Of a DNA stretch of 64,000 nt, positions 33,711-44,770 are shown in pieces. This DNA is from Thermothielavioides terrestris NRRL 8126 (taxonomy: Eukaryota; Ascomycota; Sordariomycetes; Sordariales; Chaetomiaceae), in the NCBI RefSeq assembly GCF_000226115.1, contig NC_016458.1, forward strand, positions 496,001 through 560,000. The letters are read 5' to 3'. The stretch's first letter is position 1. The number at the start of each line of letters is the position of its first letter. A model generated the notes under the pieces. The model worked only from the letters and a program-made list of their open reading frames with translations. It searched no databases and was not told the origin of the DNA. The translations under genes were made by a program, and so were the position numbers.

Positions 33711-34099
33711 AGTCGCAACGGGCTCGCATCTCCTGGAGGGACGAGACAGACTAGACGCCTTTGTATTGCTGTAACTCTTGGTATGTATTTTCAGTGAATA
33801 GGGATAGAACTGCAGAGTTTGGGAACAATGCGGCCAGGCCGCGGAGACTGTGCCATTGGTCTGTTTCTCTTGACATGCGAAGGAAGCACGCCCGTTGCCT
33901 CTGATGTAGTTGTGCCTACGGCAATACCCATTCCCTTCAGCAGTCTATACATGCATTGTAAACGCGGAGACTAGGGAACTAAGCCCATCCACATTTCCCC
34001 CCACGCATTTCCGACCCCCTGCAATCGGTATATACCAGCCTCACTCTCTCTCATCACACCTCCATCACCTCTGCTCCGGCCCCAAAACCGGTCCCTCCC
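33711..34099. other. Convergent 3' region, kelch and AA8 genes
   Basis: About 390 bp shared by two convergent genes. No coding; both polyadenylation regions should lie here. Confidence 0.55.
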
Positions 34100-34925
34100 T
34101 CACGACACTAGCTTCGACACGGTAGCCTCAAAATTGGCATTAGCCGCCTGCGAGAAGTCGTGCTGCCAGTATCCGACGACCTCGTGGATGCTCAGGCTGG
34201 AGGTCGGGCTGTTGGGGCTGGCGGGGCGGGTGGGCGAGTAGGCGAAGGCGAGGCGGTTGCCGCCGCGCGGGCTGAGGTAGCGCGTCGAGCCGTCGGACGC
34301 CGTCCACGAGGTGCAGCCCTTGCACAGCGCCGTGAACTGCGTGTGCGTCGCGTTGGTCTTGGTGCCCGTCTTGAAGAGCGTGTACTGCGCGCCCGAGTAG
34401 GGCTGCGGTTGGACGTGCGAGCTGGTAGTAGGTGGTGCTTCAGTTTGGGAAGAGGACTGGCTGAGTGCAGGGTGGGAGGAGCAGCAAAGAAAAAGGGGCG
34501 GGGAGGCGGAATCTTACCTTGCCCACCGCGGCGACAGCACCGCGTTGTTGCTGGTCCCTCTCCAGGCGACCAGCAGCGGGTTGTTGGTCATGCTTCCGCC
34601 CCAGGCGAGACCCGCCCAGCCGACCTCGTTGGGGATGACCATCTGGATGACGGCATCGAACGCCGTGTAGCTCTGGACGTTATCCGGAATTGCAATGCGG
34701 ACGGTGATGCCGTGGCCGTCCGACTTGTACAGCTCGAAGTTGGACGTGAAGACAAGCCCGGTGTCGGGGTCGCGATAGACGGTGTCGGCGGCAGCTGCTG
34801 CGTCTCCGGGTCAGTATTTCCGGAATAGTTGGTGGCCTAGTCACGCAGCCGGGTGCAGATGAAGGGGCACACTTGCCGGTCCCCAGAATGGCCGCAGCGA
34901 GCCCGAGCCACGTCGTCCACAACAT
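34100..34925 (-). CDS. Stand-alone AA8 cytochrome b domain (CDH-type iron reductase)
   Basis: Three exons (34925-34877, 34797-34518, 34421-34100) give 216 residues. A signal peptide (WLGLAAAILG) is followed by a cellobiose-dehydrogenase-type DOMON cytochrome domain. ADTVYRDPDTGLVF starts the fold, Met86 in LAWGGSM and His197 in GYWQHDFS are the expected axial heme b ligands, and LCKGCTSW supplies a conserved disulfide pair. In CDH this domain passes electrons from a flavin domain to lytic polysaccharide monooxygenases. Here it ends shortly after the His ligand with no dehydrogenase or cellulose-binding domain. The function is presumably extracellular electron transfer. Intron 1 appears to use a GC donor (CCG|GCAAGT) and a CAGCAG tandem acceptor. 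Intron 2 is canonical (AAG|GTAAGA). Confidence 0.85.
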
Positions 34926-37900
34926 GACGGAAGGCGTCGGGGGTCAGTGGGCGGAGAGGCCAGGAGTATCGGACACTGCCGGCAGAGTCAGTCAGTCTGC
35001 AACGAATTTGATCGAAAGATAGGTAGCCACGCACAAGAGACGCCAGCGGCAAGTGATCCACAAAATGACGCCGGACGACCTGAAGCAGAAGCACACAGAG
35101 CGGCAATAGTCGCCTTTAAGTCCTCGGCCGCGTCACGGGGCGGGCGATCCGGGCCGGCACCATCGACACGTGGGGAACGGATGCATCCCGCCATGGCTAA
35201 ATATAGAGAGCGGGCTGGGCACGCCTGCTGTCGGCATCTCAGGTTTTTCGAGCGTCGTGGCCCTCCATCGAGCTGGAACCAAGAACCAATGCTGGGCGGT
35301 CGTTGGGACGGCTGTAATCGCGTGACGCCATGAGGTCGGTGCTGTTAATCTAACTCCAGCGTATCAGTCGGAGGAGCTTCCTCTTGGGGGGCGCGGCGTT
35401 GCTCTGTGTCTTGGCCTCGACCCTGGAGCAACGACGGACCCGGGCCCCAGACTGCCGCCACAGGTGCGGTGTTGTTACTTGTTTGGCCAGTCACGGCATA
35501 TCGCGAAATCTGGGCACTGTTATTGCGGGGTGACAGCGGAGTTCCATGTCATGTTTGCTGCGTCCGAGCCCAGAATTGCTTTTACCCGAGCATATTGCGA
35601 GGGCACAATCTAGGAGGGTCAGCGAGCATCCACCGAGGGTTAAATCACCGAGATATATTAACAGTAGGTTCCCAATGCCGCACGTCCGAGCTTCTATTGT
35701 GTGTGTTTTCGGTGCTTCCTGATCCCACAATGCTACGGTCAAACCGGGTACGCCGCAATTCAGTCGAGCGCAACACTATGGCCCCAAGGTCTGAGCATCC
35801 GGACCAGACACACCTCACAACTCAGACGAATCAAAAGGCGTTGCCAAGCATGGAACAACTCGTAAGACCGATATCCCCAACTTCTTATAGGCTACAGCCA
35901 AGAGAAAAGCCAAGGTTCCATCACATCTCAGGGTCAGGTCCTACATAGTTGAATACCACGACGTGACCACTCCAACAGATTACACCGGCTGTCGCCTTAG
36001 TGATCTAATATCTGCCACCCGTCTGTCTCCCTGGTCTGGGCCCCAATGTAGCCAACAGCCATGCTCGGGGTGCATCATGGAAGGCTTCCAGAAGTTCCCA
36101 TTCCAGGCGTCCCGCCGGCGATGCTCTCCTCCAGACCCATATTCCGGGTTCGCGATTCTTGGCATGTTAATATCGCCGACTGCGTCCATGTGGCGAAGAC
36201 GAAGCGACCCTCCCCTCCCGCTCCTGGAAAAGGGTTGAGCCCTTCCGGCGCCGCATTCTTCTTCTCATTCTGCTCTTTACTTTCCTCTCTCCGACATTCG
36301 TGCACGCTGCAACCTGGCTCGCTTCTCCCCCCTCCTTTACAGTCGGGGGGCAATTCTATGTCCGGAGAGTGTGGGCTCGGAAGCAAGTGCCCGCGCACCC
36401 TAATCGTGCTTGCTCTCTATGTAGGCCAGGATTGATTGACAGCTGCCGCAATACTCCCAATTGTTTCATCGCCAGGATCGTCTTTGCAACTCTTGGACGG
36501 CGACCTTGCCTGCCTTCCCGGTCCACTAAAGTAACATCGAAATGTAAGCTGGACAAAGTGGTAAGAAGGATCTTGGCGAAAGGTCGTTAAAGTGCAGGCA
36601 GAACCTGGCAGCGCTGGAAAGGTTGACTTGATACTCATAGTTAAAGCTGGAGGGTAAAATAATGCACAGCGTCGTAAAAGCACCTTCGTTTGCTCACTCG
36701 CCAGGGCCCCTGATGGAAGCATCTCGCGGCCGAGTCCTTCTCGAGCTTCCTCCCTGTTAGCCCTTTCCTCCCCTTTGATCTCGCCAGCTTGTGGCTCTGC
36801 GGTTTGTCAACCTCTCGTCGGGTCAACTAGATGAAGGACCGGAGATCAGGACCGAAGTAACTGTAACCTCATACTCATCGACAGCAGAAGGGAATGGCTA
36901 ATGACTATATGCCCTCTGGTGGAATCCGCACCGCTGCTATAACCTGTACGCAGTAATCATGCACCGAGCCCGACAGCTTGGTAGCAAGTCGTCCAAGAGG
37001 CTTGGCATGGAGCATCCGCCGAGTTTACGTCGTGCGGAAACGGCATATCCGGGTCTCTGAAAGGCGCTATTGCAGACTTGTTTTGAGCAGCACCCTTTCC
37101 AGGAATGCTTACCGCTATTGGGGAACCCAACCAAGGAGGCGACGCGTTCCAATTGGTTGTCCCCGACTCCCGGGGCTTTGCTGTAGACTACGGAGATAAA
37201 GCCAAACAATGCTGCGGGCCGAAGTGGAGATGTGCCAGCGGGAACCCCCGGAGACCCCCGAGCCCCGGAGGCCGAGCCCAGCAGTCCGGGAGAGAATGGA
37301 CTAAGGGTTGTTGTCCCCGAAAGATCCCCGGTAACGGAAGAGTCCAAAGCACAACTGGGCTGTGTCTCCGTCCCAACACGTACTCAACCAATGTGATGGG
37401 CCACTTGAGGCAAGAACACTTTCAAAAAAAAAAAAAAAAAAAGCAGAGTTTTTTTGAGGTGGTGACGGCGATGAGTTGTTGAACTGATGCGGGATGCAGA
37501 CAATATGTGGTGTTCTGGAGTATGAGATTCCGGATAATCGATGATGTATTCTGAGGGTCTGGGTGCTCATGCCCAAGATCCTTGGCGGTGGGCATGCGCT
37601 GATCACTGCTCGACTGCGTCGCCCAGCAGCACGGAGAAGTGCTACCCTAACCCAGAGAGTGTCATGATCTGCTTACATAACTACCTAAGGCTCTTCCGTG
37701 CAGTCATCGCCAAACGGAATAATTTTTAACCCCAAATTTTGGCCGAGTCAGTACTTCACGTACCTCTGCCTGTGAATGTGCCTGTGAATGTTCGCTGCGA
37801 GGTACCTGCAACCTTAACGTACACGAGGTTTTGAGCGGACAGTTCCGGTCACGCGTTTCGTGGGGCGACGGCCTCTCCTGAGGATCACGCCACTTTTCCC

Positions 37901-38736
37901 GCTGTGGCCCATGAGTAACCGGGACGGGCGGGCAAGTCAGGTGGTTCACTCAGCCCTACGACCGAGATTGTTCGTCCGCGGTTCGCCGATTCTTCTCGAC
38001 CATGCCGTACTTGTCACAGCGTCGCCGCGATCGTGCACGCGATTTTTGTTCATCTTGTCCGAGCTCCACGCACCAACCTGGCCAAGGAGACGGAACCAAA
38101 CACCAAGTGTTCTTCGGAAGAAGCCGGGTGGCTTACACCTTCGCTTCTTTGGGTTGGATGGAGCATTGCTCGACGAAGGAAGCAAGTGCAGGGAAAGCGC
38201 GGGAGCGTTTCGGAAGTGGATGGTGCCAAGTTTGTGGTTTACCTGTGGCCAATCGGCATGCGATTCCCGATTAAAAAGTTGTGCATCGCACCGGATCGCA
38301 TCACTTTCAGATTTCCATGCGATGGGTCGGGGCTCCCTTCCACCAGGAGCCGCCCGTGGCGGGCGGCTCCGGGGCCCACATGCCGGTCCAGTCCCCACGT
38401 TCAGAGCGCCGATGGTCTCGGCTCTCGATAAGCCAGCCCAGCCGATTCTCGTACCACTTGACGCAAAATCGCCCGTTTGCTCGTTTTCGCCCGCAGGTTT
38501 GCAAAACGCTGTAGTACCACGGTGCTCATCGCAGCAATGGCTTCCGGAGAGAGCCGACCGAGAAGCTCTCTCCTCGAGTATTTTGAGCCTATAATACTTG
38601 AAGCTCTCCTGTCTAGTCCCGGATCATCGCATGGCTCAGTGGCGGGCAAAGTTATCAAGCAACCACCAAAGACACAGAGCAAGGCCTGAACGAAGATCCT
38701 TAACAAGCATCTCTCAACAGCCAATCTACCAACCGG
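34926..38736. other. 3.8-kb gene-poor interval
   Basis: No domain-bearing frame or coherent intron set was found. The longest openings (35406-35948, 37860-38594) have non-coding composition and stronger alternatives in other frames. A 19-base A run lies at 37424-37442. The stretch is of normal base composition, not RIP-like. A non-coding RNA or a rapidly evolving gene cannot be excluded. Confidence 0.45.
37424..37442 (+). repeat. 19-base poly(A)
   Basis: Homopolymer in non-coding DNA, with no target duplication recognised around it. Confidence 0.8.
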
Positions 38737-39896
38737 ATGTCTGGTGCAGCAATTGCTTCGTCGGTATCATCCGACCCATACTCGACGTCCTTAGACGCCT
38801 CCCAACTTGTTAGTCGGCCGGCCTTATCCACATGACAGCGATGCTGACATTGTCGTAGGAAACGGAAGCGTACCCGTACTTCTCGCCGGTATCCGTCTTT
38901 GACGCGGATGACTTCGGCGCCGACTTCACGTCTGACTCCGCCACTTCCCCCGTGTCGCCTATCTCTCCCGCTCTTTCGGCAAGCTCACTTGGCTTCCCCC
39001 CGACAGAGGGGTGGGCCGCTTGGGATTCCTCGGAACTGTTTCCGAAACCTGACGGCCTCTTGGGATGCCAAACATTTGCCTCCTGCCCGCCCTCAAACCC
39101 CACCTTGAGCCCGGCGATCAATCCCATGGACCTTTCCACGCCACCGTACCTGAACCAGTCGCCGCAAGCTTTGCTAGCCTCCTGCCAAACCCAGCAGCAA
39201 CAGACACCATTCCCTTCATCTTCCCCTTCAACAGCCTCACCCACATCTCCAACGACAGACATCACCACCACGAAACGGCGCCCCTCTCGCATGCCCAAGC
39301 GCAAGTCCACCAGCGCTCACACCTCCGACGACGAGCCGGCGCCAACCAAACGGTCGCCGTCAAGACGATCCTCGAGGAAAACCGCCGAAGGCGCCGCCAC
39401 CACCACCACCACCACCACCACCACCAACCCTGCTGCCGGCCCCAGGAAAAAAGCCCACAACATGGTCGAGAAGCGCTACCGCACCAACCTCAACGACAAG
39501 ATCGTCCAGCTGCGCGACGCCGTGCCCTCGCTGCGCGAGATGGCCGCCCGAGCGAGGCTGTACGAGCGCGCCGGCGCGGGTGGTGCTTCCTCCGAGCTCT
39601 CGGGGTTCGAGGAGGCCAATGAGGGCGAGGACGGGGGTCATTCGCTAGCCAATGGGCTCAGCGGTGCTCGGAACCTTGATCTTGACGGTGGCATTGGTGG
39701 CAGTGGTGGTGCTGCCAAGCTGAACAAGGCGACCATCCTGGCCAAGGCGACCGAGTACATCCTGCTGCTGGAGCAGCGGAATCGAGGGTTGGAGACGGAG
39801 AACGACGCGCTGAGAGGGCGGATGGAGGGGCTCGAGATGTGGGTCATGCAGGCTGCGAATGCGGGCGCGGAGCCGGTGGTGGGCGGGTGGAGTTAA
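38737..39896 (+). CDS. SREBP-like bHLH transcription factor
   Basis: Two exons (38737-38808, 38859-39896) join at phase 0 to 369 residues; the intron has a GCTGAC branch point and CGTAG acceptor. The basic region and helix 1 read KAHNMVEKRYRTNLNDKI (about residues 221-238), with the Tyr-for-Arg substitution that marks the SREBP subclass and allows E-box and SRE binding. Helix 2 and a leucine-zipper-like tail (KLNKATILAKATEYILLL, then LETENDALRGRMEGL) lie near residues 310-355. The loop between the helices is about 65 residues and Gly-rich. The N-terminal half is Ser/Pro/Thr-rich, likely an activation region, with a nine-threonine run. There is no C-terminal membrane or SCAP-binding part, so it is a nuclear factor not released by cleavage. 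Filamentous fungi have several such short SREBP-like bHLH proteins; the targets are unknown. Confidence 0.88.
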
Positions 39897-40649
39897 TTAG
39901 CCCCGGCCGTGGGCAAGGCGTTTCTGTGATGGAGTGGTTGGTTTGTTGGTATAGATCATGTCAAACAACCTGGAAGCGAAATACCTGTCTTCGGAATGCA
40001 TCGGCGGCGTTGGGATCTGGGTGGGTTGGCTGGAAATGGGAAATGGGCGGAAATTTGCTAACTCTTACGGAGCCGGAAACCTACATAGCTTGTCTTCATT
40101 TGAGATTTTCTCACCTCCGCTCAATTTTATTCCTTGGGATGCTGGCAGTGATCGTGATGGGTGGACATGGCTCAATCTACTGGGGAGCTTGGCGACCATG
40201 TTGTTCGTGTGGAAAGAACAGGACCATGATGTTCAGTCTTGGCAACGCCATGTAATTATTGCTCGGATGTTTACTTGATTTAGTGAAGGCTCAAGCCCAA
40301 AAGCCGAAGACATGCTCACATGGAATCCGGTCGTGATGATCAAGGTGATCGCTAAGTGGCTCACTATCGAAGAGGGGAGAAGTCCCCTGTTCTGCAATAG
40401 CAGTCAATCTACTTCCCAGTTCCCCTCTCACCCTTCCCGCCTCGCTTTCCTGCAAGAGAAATCGTACCATGAATGCCCGTAACTCCGACCAGAAGCGGGT
40501 AGCATCAAAAAAATGTAGGAAGCCCCCTGAACAATGTCAGTAGTGCGTCAACTACTGAGCTCCCTGAACCCAGCGCACCAACCCCCTGAACCTCCTTAAT
40601 TCAGTGAGCCAGCCCTCTTCCTTAGGGGACTGCCACGGAGGACCTTGAT
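39897..40649. other. Intergenic, bHLH 3' side
   Basis: No gene is supported. A CCCTGAAC-type word recurs three times around 40524-40590 at about 25-40-bp intervals; its meaning is unclear. Confidence 0.45.
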
Positions 40650-40883
40650 TTAAAGCCTAGTCTGCTTCTGGCCCTTGTTCTCAGGTCTAGTCTCCTTCGG
40701 GCCCTGGTTGACCATCTTGTATTGCAAGAGCTTGTCCTTGTCGTTCTGGTGCGGCTGCAGCTTCTCGTACTCGCTTCGGCTCTGAACGGAGACCGCGCCG
40801 CGTCGCAGGGCGGGCGCCGCCGGCGCCGGCTGCTCTTTGCCCTGTGGGCCGTTGCTCTGGTTGGAGTTTTTGCTGTCTGCCAT
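40650..40883 (-). CDS. Small disordered hypothetical protein (77 aa)
   Basis: A frame from ATG 40883 (context ATAGCCATGG) to TAA 40650 encodes 77 residues rich in Gln, Asn, Lys and Ser (SNQSNGPQGKEQPAPAA). It includes a charged segment SEYEKLQPHQNDKDKLLQYK that may form a helix. It has no signal peptide or membrane helix. The strong start context and restricted amino-acid use suggest a real small gene. The function is unknown. Confidence 0.5.
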   Translation of the reverse strand: MADSKNSNQSNGPQGKEQPAPAAPALRRGAVSVQSRSEYEKLQPHQNDKDKLLQYKMVNQGPKETRPENKGQKQTRL

Positions 40884-41878
40884 GGCTATTGCGTCGACTG
40901 TTGTCGAGGGTTTGTGGTCTTCGGTGATAGCTTGCTTGTTGGACTTTTTTTGCTGGCTGATATGCCGAGTGTTTGCGGTTCTGTTGCGGAGCAAGATTCC
41001 CGTGGTGAGTTTCCCGGCAGGGCTGGTAGTTTATAGGTGTGTGATCAGGCATGCGCTTCAGGAGGGCATGTGAGGCGACTGACCGTGTTGTTCACTGCAT
41101 CAGATGGCAGTGACGGGGTTCTTTATTTCCTGGAGTTGGCGTGTCCACGTCAGTTAGAGTGCTCACAGCAAATATGGTTTCCAGTTGCTTCGCGTGTCAC
41201 CGAGACTTCGTTCACGTGTCCTGTCATAGACGCTTGTTCATATCGGCAACGCTTCGCTGACTCGGGAGACATTTCTGCAACTGCCGTGATGCGGTTGGGA
41301 ACCTACGAACAGGCAATCACTTCGCAACAAGGTGATGATGTTCAGTCCCCCCCCCAGTAAGGGCCAGACGCTCCTGGAATTGGATGGCGTAACTAGATTG
41401 ACAGCCATTTACCGATGAACTGTTTCAAACAGAGCTGGGGCGTAAGCCACTTTTGCGGCAGGATTCCTGATATCTATCTGTGAACCGGCTTCACTCCCCT
41501 TTCGTGCTTGTATGCAATATGCTAGCAATCCTCCGATCGAGGAATGATTACCTGACTGCAGAGCACCCTGCAATCGCGATGGCCGTGCAGCAATTGGTCA
41601 GCTGCAGCGTAATTAACCGCCCATCTTGGGGGGGTGTGTGGTCGATTTCTTCCAGTTTGGGACCACCAGATACCCATTAACGGTATCAGCAACATCTTCG
41701 GACGCGTTGTTGAGATATATGCCCGAAGGATTTTTGGCCATGCTGCCTTTTCTCCTCGGCTCAACGCAATCTCCAGTCACTTAGCGTTCTTGTGTTCCTG
41801 TCAGCAACCTGGGTAGCCATGCAGTGACGATAACCATCTTGCGGCCCCCAATGCCTCGGCTTACATGCCAGACCGGTG
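40884..41878. other. Intergenic, nothing recognised
   Basis: No coding is supported. A run of nine Cs lies near 41348-41356. Confidence 0.45.
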
Positions 41879-42135
41879 CTGCGGGGTTCAGATGTCATTG
41901 TCGGCTCGTTTAAGGATTGGGAGGCTGTCAGGACGCGCACAAGATCAAGGCCGACGTCTGGCTGCTCAGCGGGCGCTACGACGAGGCAACAACTCTCTCG
42001 ACGGAGCCGTGGTTCAAGCACAATCCTCGAGTCTGGTGGATCACGTTCGAGAACTCGAGCCACATGGCCCACTGGGAGGAACGCGAACGGTACATCGAGG
42101 TGACCGGTGCATTCCTCCCGAGCACTACACCATGA
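41879..42135 (+). pseudogene. Alpha/beta-hydrolase (proline iminopeptidase-like) 3' remnant
   Basis: The 3' portion encodes KADVWLLSGRYDEAT and later ENSSHMAHWEERERYIE, matching the end of proline-iminopeptidase-type hydrolases. In that family the Asp of GxxDE and the His of SSHM complete the catalytic triad. Just upstream a different frame encodes GSFKDWEA, the expected preceding segment, so a frameshift lies near 41925. The nucleophile-elbow Ser region and the remaining 200 or so residues are absent upstream. I conclude it is a truncated, frameshifted relic. Confidence 0.55.
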
Positions 42136-42851
42136 CTGACGAGGGAGGGGATGATCTGGATAAGCCTTAGTAGGCTGAAGCTCTATATCGCTAAGCTATG
42201 TCTATGCTAGCGCTTGGTTTATCTGTTCTAAGATATCTCATGACGCAAGGAAATATCTGGTGAAACGAGCGTGGTCGTGGCTAGTCGAGCCACCTGAAAG
42301 CCGAAAACACAGCCGAAGAAGCAATCTGAAGCAAGCCAAACCCGTTTAAACGCCGTTCCATGCACCCCTTTGTCTAACCCAGAGCCCCAGTGATGCCATG
42401 ATAAACGGACTTCCATTTTGCCACACACCAGCCTTGGGCCCAGCCCCTTTTCCCCTTTGCCCCCAGGCTGTTATGCCCAGAGTCGACGACGCTTCCAACT
42501 CCGCGTCTCTAATCCCAGTGCAGGCGTGAGCCAAAATCCAATCTGAAAACGCCCCGCACCGAACTCCAGTCCATTCTGAAATAAAAAGCCGTCACCGACC
42601 AGCACTATGCCGCCCTCCATCCGCTCTAACCACCAACCGCCCATCCATCTAGTTAAACCCGCCGAACTCCGGACGCCGAACCAGCCAGAACCGACCCAAC
42701 AACCCGGCCTGCCCGCGGCCCCGGCTGTAGCCCCTGTAGCCCCTACCCTCCCTCCCCATACATAAGCATGCTACAGCAGGCGCCAGCGCCGGGGCCAGGA
42801 CAACCAACCCCCGTCCCCCCTCCCCGCCACCCGCTTCGACAGCGCGGCGTC
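42136..42851. other. Intergenic, 3' side of disordered protein gene
   Basis: No gene is seen. It probably includes the 3' UTR of the minus-strand gene that ends at 42852. Confidence 0.5.
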
Positions 42852-44770
42852 TCACAAGCCCCACGCGCCAAAGTCGAACCGCGCAGGCCTCGTCGGCGTG
42901 GGGGCAAGGAACTCCCTAGTCCGCCGCGCAGCGAAGACGGGCGGGGACACGCGGTCCGGCGGCGGAAGAAGGGGGTATGTTGTTGTTGTTGTTGTTGTTG
43001 TCCAACAGCCACCTCCGCCTCCGCCTCCGCCGCCGCCTCCGCCGCCGCCGCGGCTGCCGCCTCGTTCTGTCGGCGGCATCAGCCTCAGCCTCCTCCTCGT
43101 CGTCGGCGGCGCGGGGGTGGTGGGCGTGGGCCGCGGGCCGGATGCTCGAGAGGGAGGCCGGCGCGCACAGTAGGAGTAGTAGTGGTAGTGCGCGCCGGCC
43201 TCGTCGTCGTCCGTCATCGCATCTGGCGGGGCGGGGTCCACGGTGCCGTCGTCGAGGAGGGGGAGGAGGAGGAGGCGGGTGTCGGTGGTCGGCCATGGTG
43301 GGTGGTGGATCATGTCCTGGACCGGGCTGAGGGAGTGGTCCCTCATGCGTGTGGATTGGTGGTGATAAGCGTGGTGGTGGTGATGATATGCGGGAGAGCG
43401 GGGGGTCGTGGTTGGGAAACCAAAGGCCCGTCTCTCGCCGCGCGGTGGGAGGAGGTGTGGGGAGGACGGACGACGGGCCAGGTGTGTCGTCCGCCGGGGG
43501 TTGATGATGGGCTCGTCGACGTCCGAGTCGTCGCTGTCGTCGCTGGCCGAGGCGTAGGGCGATTCCCAGTCCTCGGCCGCCCCGCGCCAGACTTCGCACA
43601 GGGAGGTGGCGACGGAGCGATGGCCCTGGTCTATTGTCGTCATGCTGGCGCGGCTGGCAGCGGTTCTCGACCGCGGCCGCGCGCGCTCGTTTGGATGCGA
43701 CGGCGTCTGCCTGGATCGTGACGAGCGCTCACTTTCTTGCTCTCGCTCTCTCTCGCGGGCAGATGGAAGCTGGGGTCGTGTCCGATCGCGAGACTCGGCG
43801 GAAGTGCTGTGTTCATTGGCCGTTTGTTCCGGCTCCTCAGTTCTCTCTTCGCTCTCAGAGCCATGGCCACGGTGCCAGGGTCTTTGCTGGATGAGCCGAG
43901 ATGGGGTGTGCCGCGGCCAGGAAGAGGGGTATTGCGGCGGTGAATGATCGTTCCATGCCGTACTCCGAGAAACGGCAGTCGTTACCCCCTGGGCGTGCTC
44001 ATGGGATGAGCGGCGTGTAGGGAGGCTCGGCCCGTCGGAGTCAGACAGGATTTCCACGGCATCACCGCCAAGAGTTTTGTCTGAGGCTCTGTTAGTCCGA
44101 TACTGCCCAGCACGTGCTCGATCTTGGCCGTCCACTCACCCTCACCGGTCTTACAAGACTCGAGGCGACTTGTGTAGCGGCCGGAATGCTTGGGAGCCTC
44201 CTTCACCGTTCGGTGCAGTCGTCGTGGAGGCAGACCCTCTCCCTTCGAGGACATAGCCTGGGAGCCCGACGAAAGCGAAGGGTTCTCGGGAGCTCGCACA
44301 TGGTCCGTGTCGGAGGTGGAGAACCTCCGCGGAAGTGCGTGCTTCCTCAAGACCACTACTGGACGTGGTAACTCATCAGGATATTCCTCGATGTAGGGAC
44401 TCCGCGCACCACGGACTTTCCTGTCCGTCTTGTTGCTCGTGTCTTCGGATCCCGAGGAGCTGCCGGTCTTCGACGGTCGAGGTTCTGATTTGCGCCCGCG
44501 ACGGCCGCGCTTCTCGTCGCCGTCGTCGTCCTCTCCACCAGTTGAGATTTCGGTATTATCCTCATCTCCCCGGTTGGTTCCGCACACGCAGCGCGCGGGA
44601 CGGCGAGTCTTGCCCCTCGGAGACCTTTTCCTTGTGCGGCCGCTCCCCTTTCTGTTCTGTCTTTCGACATGCCTCTGCCCTTCGTAGACGTAGTCGACAC
44701 TCTCACTGTCACCTGAATCGTAGTCTGTGGTAGTGGTGGTAGGAGTGTTCTGACCGTCGCGAATGTCCAT
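42852..44770 (-). CDS. Large disordered Ser/Arg/His-rich protein (619 aa)
   Basis: Two exons (44770-44140 and 44080-42852) join at phase 1 via GTGAGT...CTAAC...CTCAG. A second GT donor six bases upstream (end at 44146) would also keep the frame and remove two residues. The protein is almost wholly low-complexity. It has an acidic/Ser N-terminus, a basic RKRSPRGKTRR segment with CVCGTNRG, the motif VEILSDSDG, many RE/SE repeats, a His/Tyr cluster, a 14-glycine run and an eight-threonine run encoded by CCG- and TTG-type repeats. No enzyme domain is seen. VEILSDSD fits a SUMO-interacting motif (hydrophobic core followed by acidic/Ser residues), hinting at a nuclear protein, which is inference only. 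Confidence 0.65.
42977..43060. repeat. TTG and CCGCCT microsatellites
   Basis: (TTG)n at about 42979-43000 followed by CCG/CCT triplets at about 43006-43050. They encode the threonine and glycine runs of the minus-strand gene. Confidence 0.8.

Noticed and set aside
37860..38594. Plus-strand 244-codon frame
   Set aside because: Mixed composition, several competing frames on both strands, and no motif or start context.
42768..43721. Plus-strand 317-codon frame opposite the disordered protein
   Set aside because: Low-complexity mirror of CCG/TTG repeats. The minus-strand frame is longer, starts in a separate coherent exon and joins at a canonical intron, though both are low-complexity so some doubt remains.
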